The notes below the pieces were generated by a model. That model did no database searches. It was not told the origin of the DNA and saw nothing but the letters and a program-made list of their open reading frames with translations. From an uncultured Chloroflexota bacterium (GTDB lineage: Bacteria > Chloroflexota > Anaerolineae > Anaerolineales > Anaerolineaceae), in NCBI GenBank assembly GCA_902795255.1, contig CADBKS010000093.1:1-13080 (forward strand): a stretch of DNA of 13,080 nucleotides, written 5' to 3'. Below, in pieces: positions 1 through 5,511 of this stretch (positions are counted from its first letter, which is position 1; each line of letters opens with the position of its first letter). Position numbers and translations under genes: made by a program.

Positions 1-151
1 GGAAAGGCGTATTCACATGGATGGCCAGGCAGAGCAGCAGGGCGAAATACACGAGCAAAAGCGGCGAGGCGAGGAGGAGCAGAAGGATCCGTTTCCCGTT
101 CTTCTTCCGCTTCACCGGAGCAGGAGACGGCGGCGGGATCGGGATGTTCAT
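1..151 (-). CDS. N-terminus of an unidentified membrane protein (runs off window start)
   Basis: On the minus strand an ATG at 151-149 opens a frame that runs off the window edge, giving 50 residues. The product starts with a proline-rich stretch ([12 protein letters not shown]), then a basic cluster (KRKKNGKR), then about 25 hydrophobic residues rich in Leu ([20 protein letters not shown]). This is a textbook signal-anchor or first membrane helix following the positive-inside rule. An in-frame TAG lies two codons upstream of the ATG, and no good ribosome site precedes it, so the true start may have been lost at the junction described for the MATE gene. The opposite strand here gives an Arg/Ser-rich peptide with no resemblance to a MATE protein, so the minus reading is the more natural one. 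Family not recognised. Confidence is limited by the short visible length. Confidence 0.35.
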   Translation of the reverse strand, partial: MNIPIPPPSPAPVKRKKNGKRILLLLLASPLLLVYFALLLCLAIHVNTPF

Positions 152-884
152 TGCCTACCGCAGCAAGCAGGAGCTCCGGGTGGAGCTGCGCGATGTGCTG
201 GCGCATGAAAAGGTGCTTCTCGAAAAGGTGATGCGTGTAGCCCTGCCGGTGACTGGGACGACGATCGTTTCCTGCCTGGGGTATATCGTTTTTTCGGGGA
301 TGGTCAACGGGATGGGCGTCACGGTCTTTGCAGCGCATGCGATCGCCGTGACCGCGGAAGAGATCTTTTACCTGCCCGGCTACGGGATCCGGACCGCTAC
401 TTCAGCGCTGATCGGGATCGCGATCGGGGAAAGGAACCAGCAGAAATTTCAGGATATCCGTTTCGTGAGCCTGGTCCTGACGGCCGTGCTGATGATGATT
501 TCCGGGATCGCGCTGTTTTTCTGCGCTTATCCGCTGATGCGGTTCTTTACCAGTGATGAGGCTGTCGCGCGGATGGGCGCGGATGTGCTGAAGATCGTCG
601 CTTTTTCGGAACCGTTCTTCGGCCTGATGGTGGCCTGGCAGGGGATCAGTTACGGGACCGGACGGACGCGCAGTGTTTTTGTGATCGAGGCTTTCAGCAT
701 GTGGTGTGTCCGTATTCTCTGCACCTGGCTGGTGATCCGTGCCGGCTGCGGGCTGAACGCGGTCTGGTACTGTATGGTCGCCGACAATGTGACAAAAGCG
801 GTGGCGCTGACGGTTTACGGACTGACGCATCCTTATTCCGTAAATGCTGCAGGCAAAGCGGAAGCCGTGGAAGCCGCTGAATAA
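3..884 (+). CDS. MATE-family efflux transporter, C-terminal half (5' end lost)
   Basis: The open frame enters from the window edge, but only residues encoded from about 141 onward look like a MATE (multidrug and toxic compound extrusion) antiporter. The order is a cytoplasmic inter-domain loop ([18 protein letters not shown]), then the second six-helix bundle, beginning [15 protein letters not shown] and including [28 protein letters not shown], and the helices around [17 protein letters not shown] and [22 protein letters not shown] proteins are usually about 450 residues with two such bundles; here about 245 residues of the second bundle are present. The stretch encoded by about 3-140 is basic and hydrophilic, not the expected helix 6, so the first half is missing rather than merely outside the window. 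The product as it stands would probably not transport. It could be a real deletion, a pseudogene or an assembly chimera. The stop is TAA at 882-884, followed by the tRNA-Ser promoter. Confidence 0.8.
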   Translation, partial: KGVFTWMARQSSRAKYTSKSGEARRSRRIRFPFFFRFTGAGDGGGIGMFIAYRSKQELRVELRDVLAHEKVLLEKVMRVALPVTGTTIVSCLGYIVFSGMVNGMGVTVFAAHAIAVTAEEIFYLPGYGIRTATSALIGIAIGERNQQKFQDIRFVSLVLTAVLMMISGIALFFCAYPLMRFFTSDEAVARMGADVLKIVAFSEPFFGLMVAWQGISYGTGRTRSVFVIEAFSMWCVRILCTWLVIRAGCGLNAVWYCMVADNVTKAVALTVYGLTHPYSVNAAGKAEAVEAAE

Positions 885-904
885 CACTTTTTGTTTCGCC
901 AATC

Positions 905-933
905 TTGCGCGGAGCGGATTCTTATGCTAAAAT
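905..933 (+). promoter_or_regulatory. Promoter of tRNA-Ser
   Basis: TTGCGC (905-910), a 17-nt spacer, then TAAAAT (928-933) preceded by TGC, an extended -10 form. Transcription would begin near 940, just ahead of the tRNA at 945. The tRNA-Gly promoter at 12630-12657 shares the same TGCTAAAATAA string. Confidence 0.75.
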
Positions 934-944
934 AAAAACCGTTC

Positions 945-1032
945 GGAGAGATGGCCGAGTGGTTTAAGGCGCCTGTCTTGAAAACAGGTGTGGGGCAACT
1001 CACCGTGGGTTCGAATCCCTCTCTCTCCGCCA
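945..1032 (+). tRNA. tRNA-Ser(UGA)
   Basis: The acceptor stem GGAGAGA (945-951) pairs with TCTCTCC (1022-1028), followed by discriminator G1029 and an encoded CCA (1030-1032). The anticodon stem CCTGT/ACAGG (972-976/984-988) encloses the loop CTTGAAA, giving anticodon TGA at 979-981. A long variable arm follows (about 989-1003), as expected of a class II serine tRNA, and the T loop reads TTCGAAT. The T stem GTGGG/CCCTC carries one T-T mismatch at its second pair; most serine tRNAs have a paired base there. It has its own promoter upstream and a strong terminator right behind it, so it is a monocistronic tRNA gene. It also marks the left edge of the AT-richer accessory block. Confidence 0.97.
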
Positions 1033-1033
1033 T

Positions 1034-1073
1034 AAAAGAACGGCAATTTTGATAGAATTGCCGTTCTTTTCTT
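1034..1073 (+). terminator. Rho-independent terminator of tRNA-Ser
   Basis: AAAAGAACGGCAATT (1034-1048) and AATTGCCGTTCTTTT (1056-1070) form a perfect 15-bp stem with a 7-nt loop, followed by a T-rich tail. It begins 2 nt after the CCA end of the tRNA. Confidence 0.92.
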
Positions 1074-1198
1074 TATGTGTTATATTGAAGAAGCGGTTAA
1101 AGAACAGGAAAAAACAGAGATAGCAAAATCGGTAGTTTGTCGATATATTCCTTCTTGAACATTCTGTTGAGACAGTGGTATTGATAATCAGACAATAA

Positions 1199-1208
1199 AC
1201 TGACAAAT
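1199..1208 (+). repeat. Cassette-boundary motif, copy 1 (ACTGACAAAT)
   Basis: ACTGACAAAT occurs exactly here, at 2610-2619, and inverted at 4135-4144. This copy sits 34 nt before the start of the first accessory gene and is followed by CTGTATTGAAG. Confidence 0.55.
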
Positions 1209-1242
1209 CTGTATTGAAGCTGTAAAGCGAAGGAGGTTAAGT

Positions 1243-1974
1243 ATGATCCTTTTTTTGACAGGCAACACGTTCAGAGACAGAACGGGGTGCGAAGATAAAT
1301 CCGAGATGATTCCTGACAACCATTTAATAGATGAAATGCAGAAAATGTTTCCTGATCCGTGCCGTGCGCTTTACTTCAGCGACGGCCCCGACGACTTCGA
1401 GTTCAACGATTTTATCGCCAACGATACCAAAGATGGCTTTGAGTATTCGGGATTTCAGTTCGAGAGCTTTATCTGCGTGGACGATAGGAACGCTTCTCAG
1501 GCAAAAGAGCTGATTCAGGAAGCGAATTTCATCATTCTCGGCGGCGGACACACGCCGTCGCAGAATCGTTATTTCAGGGATATCGCGCTTGGTGATCTGC
1601 TGAAAGACTATGACGGTGTCATTTGGGCAATCAGCGCCGGAAGCATGAACTGCGCTGAAACCGTTTATGCCGCCCCCGAGGAGGACGGTGAGGCGGTCGA
1701 TCCCGAGTATAAAAGATTCCTGACCGGGCTCGGTCTCACAAAGACAACGATCTTGCCACATTATAACTATTGGAAAGACAGAACCCTGGACGGCCTCAAC
1801 TATATCAACGAGATAATATTGCCTGACAGTATGGGGAGAACTTTCTGTTACATTACAGACGGCAGCTACATACTGGTTAAAGACGGCATTGAGGAACTAA
1901 GAGGTGAGGCGTACATCGTACACAACGGTAAGATTAAACAGCTCTCTGCAAATGGTGACAGCGTTTTGCTGTGA
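1243..1974 (+). CDS. Peptidase S51 family protein (dipeptidase E-like)
   Basis: This 243-residue protein belongs to the S51 serine peptidases (aspartyl dipeptidase PepE, cyanophycinase relatives), cytosolic enzymes with a class-I-glutaminase-like fold. Visible family features are a Gly-rich turn, ILGGGHTPSQN (98-108); the nucleophile elbow AISAGSMN (129-136), with Ser131 the likely catalytic serine; and the His motif LPHYN (171-175), with His173 the likely base. Length fits PepE (about 230). The start is an ATG with a strong AAGGAGG at 1230-1236, 6 nt away. The likely role is cleavage of Asp-X dipeptides or another small peptide, but substrate specificity cannot be read from the sequence. It is the first of five + genes, each with its own ribosome site, in the AT-richer block after tRNA-Ser. 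No clear promoter was found in 1071-1242. Confidence 0.85.
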   Translation: MILFLTGNTFRDRTGCEDKSEMIPDNHLIDEMQKMFPDPCRALYFSDGPDDFEFNDFIANDTKDGFEYSGFQFESFICVDDRNASQAKELIQEANFIILGGGHTPSQNRYFRDIALGDLLKDYDGVIWAISAGSMNCAETVYAAPEEDGEAVDPEYKRFLTGLGLTKTTILPHYNYWKDRTLDGLNYINEIILPDSMGRTFCYITDGSYILVKDGIEELRGEAYIVHNGKIKQLSANGDSVLL

Positions 1975-2010
1975 TATATATATGCTGTCATAAAGATGGC
2001 AAAACGAAGG

Positions 2011-2035
2011 TGATAAATTCGGATCTGCGGAGGTG
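2011..2035 (+). repeat. Cassette leader repeat, copy 1 (through the ribosome site)
   Basis: This 25-nt stretch, from TGATAAATTC to TGCGGAGGTG, matches 3751-3775 at 20 of 25 positions. It contains the ribosome site of the gene starting at 2044 (GGAGG at 2029-2033, 10 nt before ATG). A diverged relative lies at about 3197-3219. Confidence 0.55.
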
Positions 2036-2043
2036 TTCAGCGA

Positions 2044-2559
2044 ATGAAAAAAGATGTTATCACGTTAGAAAAGATCACTTATAAAAATTATGTGAAAGTA
2101 CTATTTGGGTTGAATGTAAACAGGAAACAAAAGGAATTCGTAGCATCCAATATGTGCTCTTTAGCGGAAGCATATGTCGCTTTGACGAACGGTTATCCTC
2201 CTTATCCTTTCGCCATATGCCGTAACGGCAAACCTGTTGGCTTTTTGATGATCGGCTGCGGGGCCTCTGAAGAAGAAAGAGAAGAAGGAGATCCGGATTT
2301 CATTTTTGACAATTATTGCATCTGGAGACTGATGATCGATAAAAGATATCAGGGCAGAGGATACGGAAGAAAAGCAATGGAGCTGGCTTTAGAGTTCATT
2401 CGAACCTGGCCAAGCGGTAAAAAGAAGTATTGCTGGCTGAGTTATGAGCCTGAAAATGAAACAGCAAAGAAGCTGTATGCTTCATTTGGTTTTGTCGAAC
2501 AGCCTCAATACTTTAAGGATAAACCCGGAGAAGAGATGCCCGCTATCCTGGAATTATAA
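2044..2559 (+). CDS. GNAT-family N-acetyltransferase (BltD/diamine acetyltransferase-like)
   Basis: 171 residues, the usual size of a single-domain GNAT enzyme, which transfers acetyl from acetyl-CoA to an amine. The acetyl-CoA pyrophosphate loop (motif A) is RYQGRGYGRKAM (101-112), preceded by the beta-4 strand IWRLMIDK. Motif B is LSYEPENETAKKLYASFGF (132-150), which resembles the BltD/SpeG-like polyamine acetyltransferases (LSYxPxN...A..LY...GF). The substrate may therefore be a polyamine or related amine, but this is inference. The start ATG follows GGAGG at 2029-2033. It is a paralogue of the next gene (2698-3186): order of motifs, the block YCWLSYEPEN and the C-terminal EMPA-(I/V)-L-E/K-L are shared. 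No promoter is visible in the short 69-nt gap before it, so it may be read from upstream. Confidence 0.88.
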   Translation: MKKDVITLEKITYKNYVKVLFGLNVNRKQKEFVASNMCSLAEAYVALTNGYPPYPFAICRNGKPVGFLMIGCGASEEEREEGDPDFIFDNYCIWRLMIDKRYQGRGYGRKAMELALEFIRTWPSGKKKYCWLSYEPENETAKKLYASFGFVEQPQYFKDKPGEEMPAILEL

Positions 2560-2609
2560 TAAAAACTAAATGAATTCCAAATGAAGCATGGGAAGGATTT
2601 ATAAGGGAT

Positions 2610-2619
2610 ACTGACAAAT
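2610..2619 (+). repeat. Cassette-boundary motif, copy 2 (ACTGACAAAT)
   Basis: An exact ACTGACAAAT in the 138-nt gap between the two acetyltransferase genes, followed by ATAAATTG. The rest of the gap (2560-2697) holds an imperfect palindrome, TTGCAGATTTGCAA, near 2654, and nothing else recognised. Confidence 0.5.
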
Positions 2620-2697
2620 ATAAATTGATTGCATCATAAAACAACCTGCGTATTGCAGATTTGCAAAAAATAAAGATGTTTGACGGAGGAAACAAGA

Positions 2698-3186
2698 ATG
2701 ATTCGCCTGGAAAAACTTACATGGGATAATTACGATGACGTCTTGAAACTAAAGGTGGCAAAAGAACAGAAAGAATATATGGTTCCCAACGCAGAATGCC
2801 TGATTCAGGCTTTCTTTGCCATGACAGAAAGTAAGGCGCAGGTTTTTCCTTTTGGTATTTATTCAGGGAAGAAGTCTGTCGGATTCATGATGATCGCACG
2901 TGACGTTCCCTGGATCGAGGAATACTGCGGTTCTCACGCAAAATATTATTACATCTGGAAATTCATGATCGACGTAAGATACCAAGGCAATGGTTACGGA
3001 AAAGAAGCCATGCTGCAGGCGCTGAATCTGATCCGCACTTACCCGGCGGGTGAAGCAGAATACTGCTGGCTGAGTTATGAACCTGAAAATACAGCGGCAA
3101 AGAAACTGTATGCATCTCTGGGCTTTGTTGAAAAGCCTGAACTATATGAAGATCTCGGAGAAATGCCGGCTGTATTGAAGCTGTAA
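2698..3186 (+). CDS. GNAT-family N-acetyltransferase, paralogue of the preceding gene
   Basis: A 162-residue acetyltransferase of the same subgroup as the gene at 2044-2559. Motif A is RYQGNGYGKEAM (94-105) after IWKFMIDV; motif B is LSYEPENTAAKKLYASLGF (125-143); it ends EMPAVLKL. The ATG at 2698 is chosen because GGAGG (2685-2689) lies 8 nt upstream. A TTG six codons earlier in frame overlaps that ribosome site and is unlikely to be used. Identity with its neighbour is concentrated in the C-terminal half, where even the DNA is nearly the same over the codons for CWLSYEPEN; the N-terminal substrate-binding part has diverged. This fits an old tandem duplication with different amine substrates, or two related cassettes acquired independently. 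Substrate unknown. Confidence 0.87.
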   Translation: MIRLEKLTWDNYDDVLKLKVAKEQKEYMVPNAECLIQAFFAMTESKAQVFPFGIYSGKKSVGFMMIARDVPWIEEYCGSHAKYYYIWKFMIDVRYQGNGYGKEAMLQALNLIRTYPAGEAEYCWLSYEPENTAAKKLYASLGFVEKPELYEDLGEMPAVLKL

Positions 3187-3231
3187 TTTGCCGGTAATGA
3201 AATCGGGATTTGCAGAGGAGGATGGGAAGAT

Positions 3232-3753
3232 ATGATTTTACTGGTTGTGGATATGCAGAGGGGACTGGTTGACGAGGATCTGTATGCCTTCGATACGTTC
3301 ATAGACAGAACCGTTCGACTGGTCGATGCGGCCAGAAAAAATAGCGTTGAAGTAATCTTTGTTCAGCATGATGCAGGTCCTGGCAGCGGCATGTCGGTGG
3401 GGGACGAGGATTTTGAGATCGTTGATCAGATCGCGCCAAAAGAGGAAGAAAAGGTTTTTGTCAAAACGATCAACAGCTGCTTTGGAAACCAAGAGTTTAA
3501 AGAATACATGGAGCATCAGGATGACAAACGCCTGATGATCATCGGACTCCAGACGAATTATTGTATTGACTGTACCGTAAAATCCGCTTTTGAAAGAGGG
3601 TTTGCGGTGATTATTCCCGAAGGGACCAACTCGACCTTTGATAATGACTACATGACCGGCGAAACGGCAGTCCGTTATTACAACGAGGATGTTTGGGAAG
3701 AACTCGTCGACGCCGTGACATTCGAAGAAGCTATGACCATGCTGGAAGAGTGA
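3232..3753 (+). CDS. Isochorismatase-family cysteine hydrolase
   Basis: 173 residues, the standard size for this cytosolic alpha/beta hydrolase family (nicotinamidases, N-carbamoylsarcosine amidohydrolase, isochorismatase relatives). The Asp-Lys-Cys triad can be read: Asp7 in LLVVDMQRG (3-11), Lys78 in VFVKTINSCF (75-84), and Cys111 in GLQTNYCID (105-113). The pair after the GLQTN turn resembles uncharacterised amidase-like members more than nicotinamidase, so the substrate is left open. The start is an ATG with AGGAGG at 3216-3221. The leader 3197-3219 is a diverged relative of the repeat at 2011-2035. Its TGA stop (3751-3753) forms the first three bases of the next repeat copy, so the boundary motif abuts the coding end exactly. 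Confidence 0.88.
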   Translation: MILLVVDMQRGLVDEDLYAFDTFIDRTVRLVDAARKNSVEVIFVQHDAGPGSGMSVGDEDFEIVDQIAPKEEEKVFVKTINSCFGNQEFKEYMEHQDDKRLMIIGLQTNYCIDCTVKSAFERGFAVIIPEGTNSTFDNDYMTGETAVRYYNEDVWEELVDAVTFEEAMTMLEE

Positions 3754-3775
3754 CAAATTCCAGTTTGCGGAGGTG
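3751..3775 (+). repeat. Cassette leader repeat, copy 2, beginning in a stop codon
   Basis: TGACAAATTC to TGCGGAGGTG, 20 of 25 identical to 2011-2035. The first three bases are the stop codon of the upstream hydrolase, and GGAGG (3769-3773) is the ribosome site of the GTG-start gene at 3781. Its first nine bases, TGACAAATT, recur inverted at 4134-4142. Confidence 0.6.
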
Positions 3776-3780
3776 ATAAA

Positions 3781-4128
3781 GTGAATAATTACAATGAAGA
3801 TTTCTGGAAGGCGCTGGATGAGTTAGTGAACTCTTCAGAAATCATTATTGACAGACCGAAAGGTTCCGCACATCCCAAATTTCCCGATTTTATTTATCGT
3901 GTTGACTATGGATATTTGAAAGATACCACCTCTATGGATGGTGCAGAAATTGACGTATGGGTCGGAAGTGGTGATAAAAAGATCGATGCTATCATGTGTA
4001 TCGTTGATTTGATGAAGAAAGATTCAGAAATCAAGATACTGATCGGATGCACGGAAGAAGAGAAAATGGAAGTATATCGAACACACAATGAAACACAGTA
4101 TATGAAAGGCATAATGATTCGCAGATAA
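3781..4128 (+). CDS. Miniature inorganic-pyrophosphatase-like protein
   Basis: 115 residues starting at GTG, with GGAGG 7 nt upstream. The middle resembles the active-site region of family I soluble inorganic pyrophosphatases: a strand with IDRPKGSAHPKF (23-34), VDYGYL (41-46) and DGAEIDVWVG (53-62), where the family has a pattern like DYGY...DGDPxDV. Asp53 and Asp58 match two metal-ligand aspartates, and Asp81 (KKDSEIK) may match the third. The central Asp of DGDP is Ala55 here. Family enzymes are about 170-180 residues, so this is a shortened form. It may hydrolyse pyrophosphate or a phosphate ester weakly, or have another role; a functional housekeeping pyrophosphatase is not assured. It is the last gene of the accessory block and is bracketed by inverted TGACAAATT motifs. 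Confidence 0.7.
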   Translation: MNNYNEDFWKALDELVNSSEIIIDRPKGSAHPKFPDFIYRVDYGYLKDTTSMDGAEIDVWVGSGDKKIDAIMCIVDLMKKDSEIKILIGCTEEEKMEVYRTHNETQYMKGIMIRR

Positions 4129-4133
4129 CTTCC

Positions 4134-4144
4134 AATTTGTCAGT
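4134..4144 (-). repeat. Cassette-boundary motif, inverted copy after the last gene
   Basis: AATTTGTCAGT on + is ACTGACAAATT on minus, so the boundary motif is inverted relative to the copies at 1199, 2610 and 3751. It lies 5 nt after the stop region of the last accessory gene. Confidence 0.5.
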
Positions 4145-4240
4145 GTCCCTCTATCGTTCAAATTGCGCACCCTTTGCCGTTTGCACACCAAAAATTGAAA
4201 TGCCCCCTGAACAGGTGGTGCACCCGCCTAAGCGTTTTTC
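4145..4240. other. Possible insertion-sequence end remnant (spaced TGCRCACC-like repeats)
   Basis: Three related words with the same polarity stand 15-35 nt apart: TTGCGCACCC near 4161, TTTGCACACC near 4180 and GGTGCACCCG near 4214. Multiple short terminal repeats of this kind are typical of transposase-binding ends such as those of IS21-like elements, but no transposase gene is present and the match is only by style. Directly after them, AGGTGG/CCGCCT (about 4214-4230) forms a small hairpin followed by a run of five T, which could be a weak terminator. No coding region is credible between 4129 and 4336. Confidence 0.25.
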
Positions 4241-4265
4241 TATCAAAATGCAATACCTTTTTAAT

Positions 4266-4299
4266 AAAAAAACGTGACCGATTATCGGTCACCTTTTTT
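4266..4299. terminator. Bidirectional rho-independent terminator
   Basis: GTGACCGA/TCGGTCAC (4274-4281/4285-4292) forms an 8-bp stem with a 3-nt loop. It is followed by TTTTTT on + (4294-4299) and preceded by seven A (4266-4272), so it also works on minus. It can end the + accessory genes and the convergent minus operon that finishes at 4337. Confidence 0.9.
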
Positions 4300-4336
4300 G
4301 TTGCACAGTGAGTCAGTTGTACCTGGTACATCTGAC

Positions 4337-5500
4337 TCATGCGGACAGGAATTCAGCGGCGAATCCGGCGGCCAGTGCGGCGCCGTTTTTCAGTACAGAT
4401 TCATCCACGTCATAGGTGCTCTGGTGATTCGTTCCCGTGATGCCCTTTTGTGGGTTTGAACTGCCGATGTACGTGAAAACACCGGGGATCTTTTCAAGGT
4501 ACCAGGCGAAATCCTCGGAGCTCATCAGTGTCGGCATGTTCGCCTGATATCCGGGTCCGAAGAGTTTTTCGGCAGTATTCCGGCAGAGCTCCGTCACGCT
4601 GCTGTACCGGTTGCAGACCGGATCGGCCAGGTAAAGATATTCCATTTCCCAGCCGACTTTCATCGCGTCCGCGATCCCGCCGATCACCCGCCGCATTTCT
4701 TCCTCCAGACTGTGATCCATGCGGAAATGCCGGATGGTGCCTTCCATCTCGACGCGGTCCGCGACGGAGTTGTATTGCTCCCCTCCGTGGATCGTTGCGA
4801 CCGTCAGCACGACCGGGTCGGTCGCACAGTTGAAACGTGTGACCAGCATCTGAAGTCCCTGAATGATCGAGCAGGCGGCGGTGATGGCATCGGCCCCCAG
4901 GTGCGGTGCGCTGGCATGGGCCGCAGTCCCTTTTACGGTGATGCGGAAGCGGTTGCTGGCTGCCATGCGGAAACCGGGATTGATATCGATCTTCGGGGCG
5001 GGAACGGTTCCCCAGATGTGCGTCCCGTAGATCACGTCGGCTCCCTCGAGACAGCCTTCGGCGATCGACTGCAGCGCGCCTTTGGAGTTTTCTTCCGATG
5101 GCTGGAAAAGCAGACGGACAGTCCCGTGCAGTTCATCCCGGATCCCGCTGAGGATCTTTGCGGCGCCCAGCTGCATGGCGATGTGGCAGTCGTGTCCGCA
5201 CGCGTGCATATATCCGTTTGTGCTTGCGAAAGGCAGCCCGGTCTCTTCACGGATGTTCAGCCCGTCGATATCGGCGCGGAGCACGGCGGTTTTTCCGGAA
5301 TATGCGCCGCGGATCTCTGCGGTCAGCCCGTACTGTGAACGGAAGAACTTCGGTTCCAGCCCCATTGCCTGCAGGTCCGCCGCGATCGCTTTTGTCGTTT
5401 CGGCTTCTTCCCCGGAAAGCTCGGGACAGCTGTGATAATAACGCCGGCGGCCGATAATGTAAGGCTCTGCCTGTTTTGCCAAAGAGAGAATGTCTGTCAT
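4337..5500 (-). CDS. M20-family metallopeptidase / amidohydrolase (aminoacylase-like)
   Basis: 387 residues, the usual length of the M20D amidohydrolases (hippurate hydrolase, N-acyl-amino-acid and IAA-amino-acid hydrolases), cytosolic di-metal enzymes that cleave an acyl or peptide bond on a small substrate. Metal-site motifs are HACGHDCH (99-106, with Cys101 and His103), PSEEN (134-138, with the catalytic/bridging Glu pair 136-137), THIWG (160-164, His161) and TNHQSTYDVDE (His359). The dimerisation lid has GTAAHASAPH (191-200). Cys101 is the hallmark of the amidohydrolase branch. The start is the ATG with GGAGG 4 nt upstream, only 11 nt after the lipoprotein gene, so it is the last gene of the minus operon, ended by the terminator at 4266-4299. 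No signal peptide. Substrate not determined. Confidence 0.92.
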   Translation of the reverse strand: MTDILSLAKQAEPYIIGRRRYYHSCPELSGEEAETTKAIAADLQAMGLEPKFFRSQYGLTAEIRGAYSGKTAVLRADIDGLNIREETGLPFASTNGYMHACGHDCHIAMQLGAAKILSGIRDELHGTVRLLFQPSEENSKGALQSIAEGCLEGADVIYGTHIWGTVPAPKIDINPGFRMAASNRFRITVKGTAAHASAPHLGADAITAACSIIQGLQMLVTRFNCATDPVVLTVATIHGGEQYNSVADRVEMEGTIRHFRMDHSLEEEMRRVIGGIADAMKVGWEMEYLYLADPVCNRYSSVTELCRNTAEKLFGPGYQANMPTLMSSEDFAWYLEKIPGVFTYIGSSNPQKGITGTNHQSTYDVDESVLKNGAALAAGFAAEFLSA

Positions 5501-5511
5501 AAAACCTCCGG

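Noticed and set aside
1075..1158. 27-codon + frame (MCYIEEAVKEQEK...) after the tRNA-Ser terminator
   Set aside because: No ribosome site, starts in the terminator tail, too short to support; at most a gene remnant.
4146..4155. TCCCTCT shared with the 3' end of tRNA-Ser (1016-1022) as an attachment-site repeat of an integrated island
   Set aside because: Only seven consecutive bases match, too few for an att duplication, and no integrase is present.
4158..4340. 60-codon minus frame after the M20 gene
   Set aside because: It covers the bidirectional terminator and the repeat-rich gap; no ribosome site.
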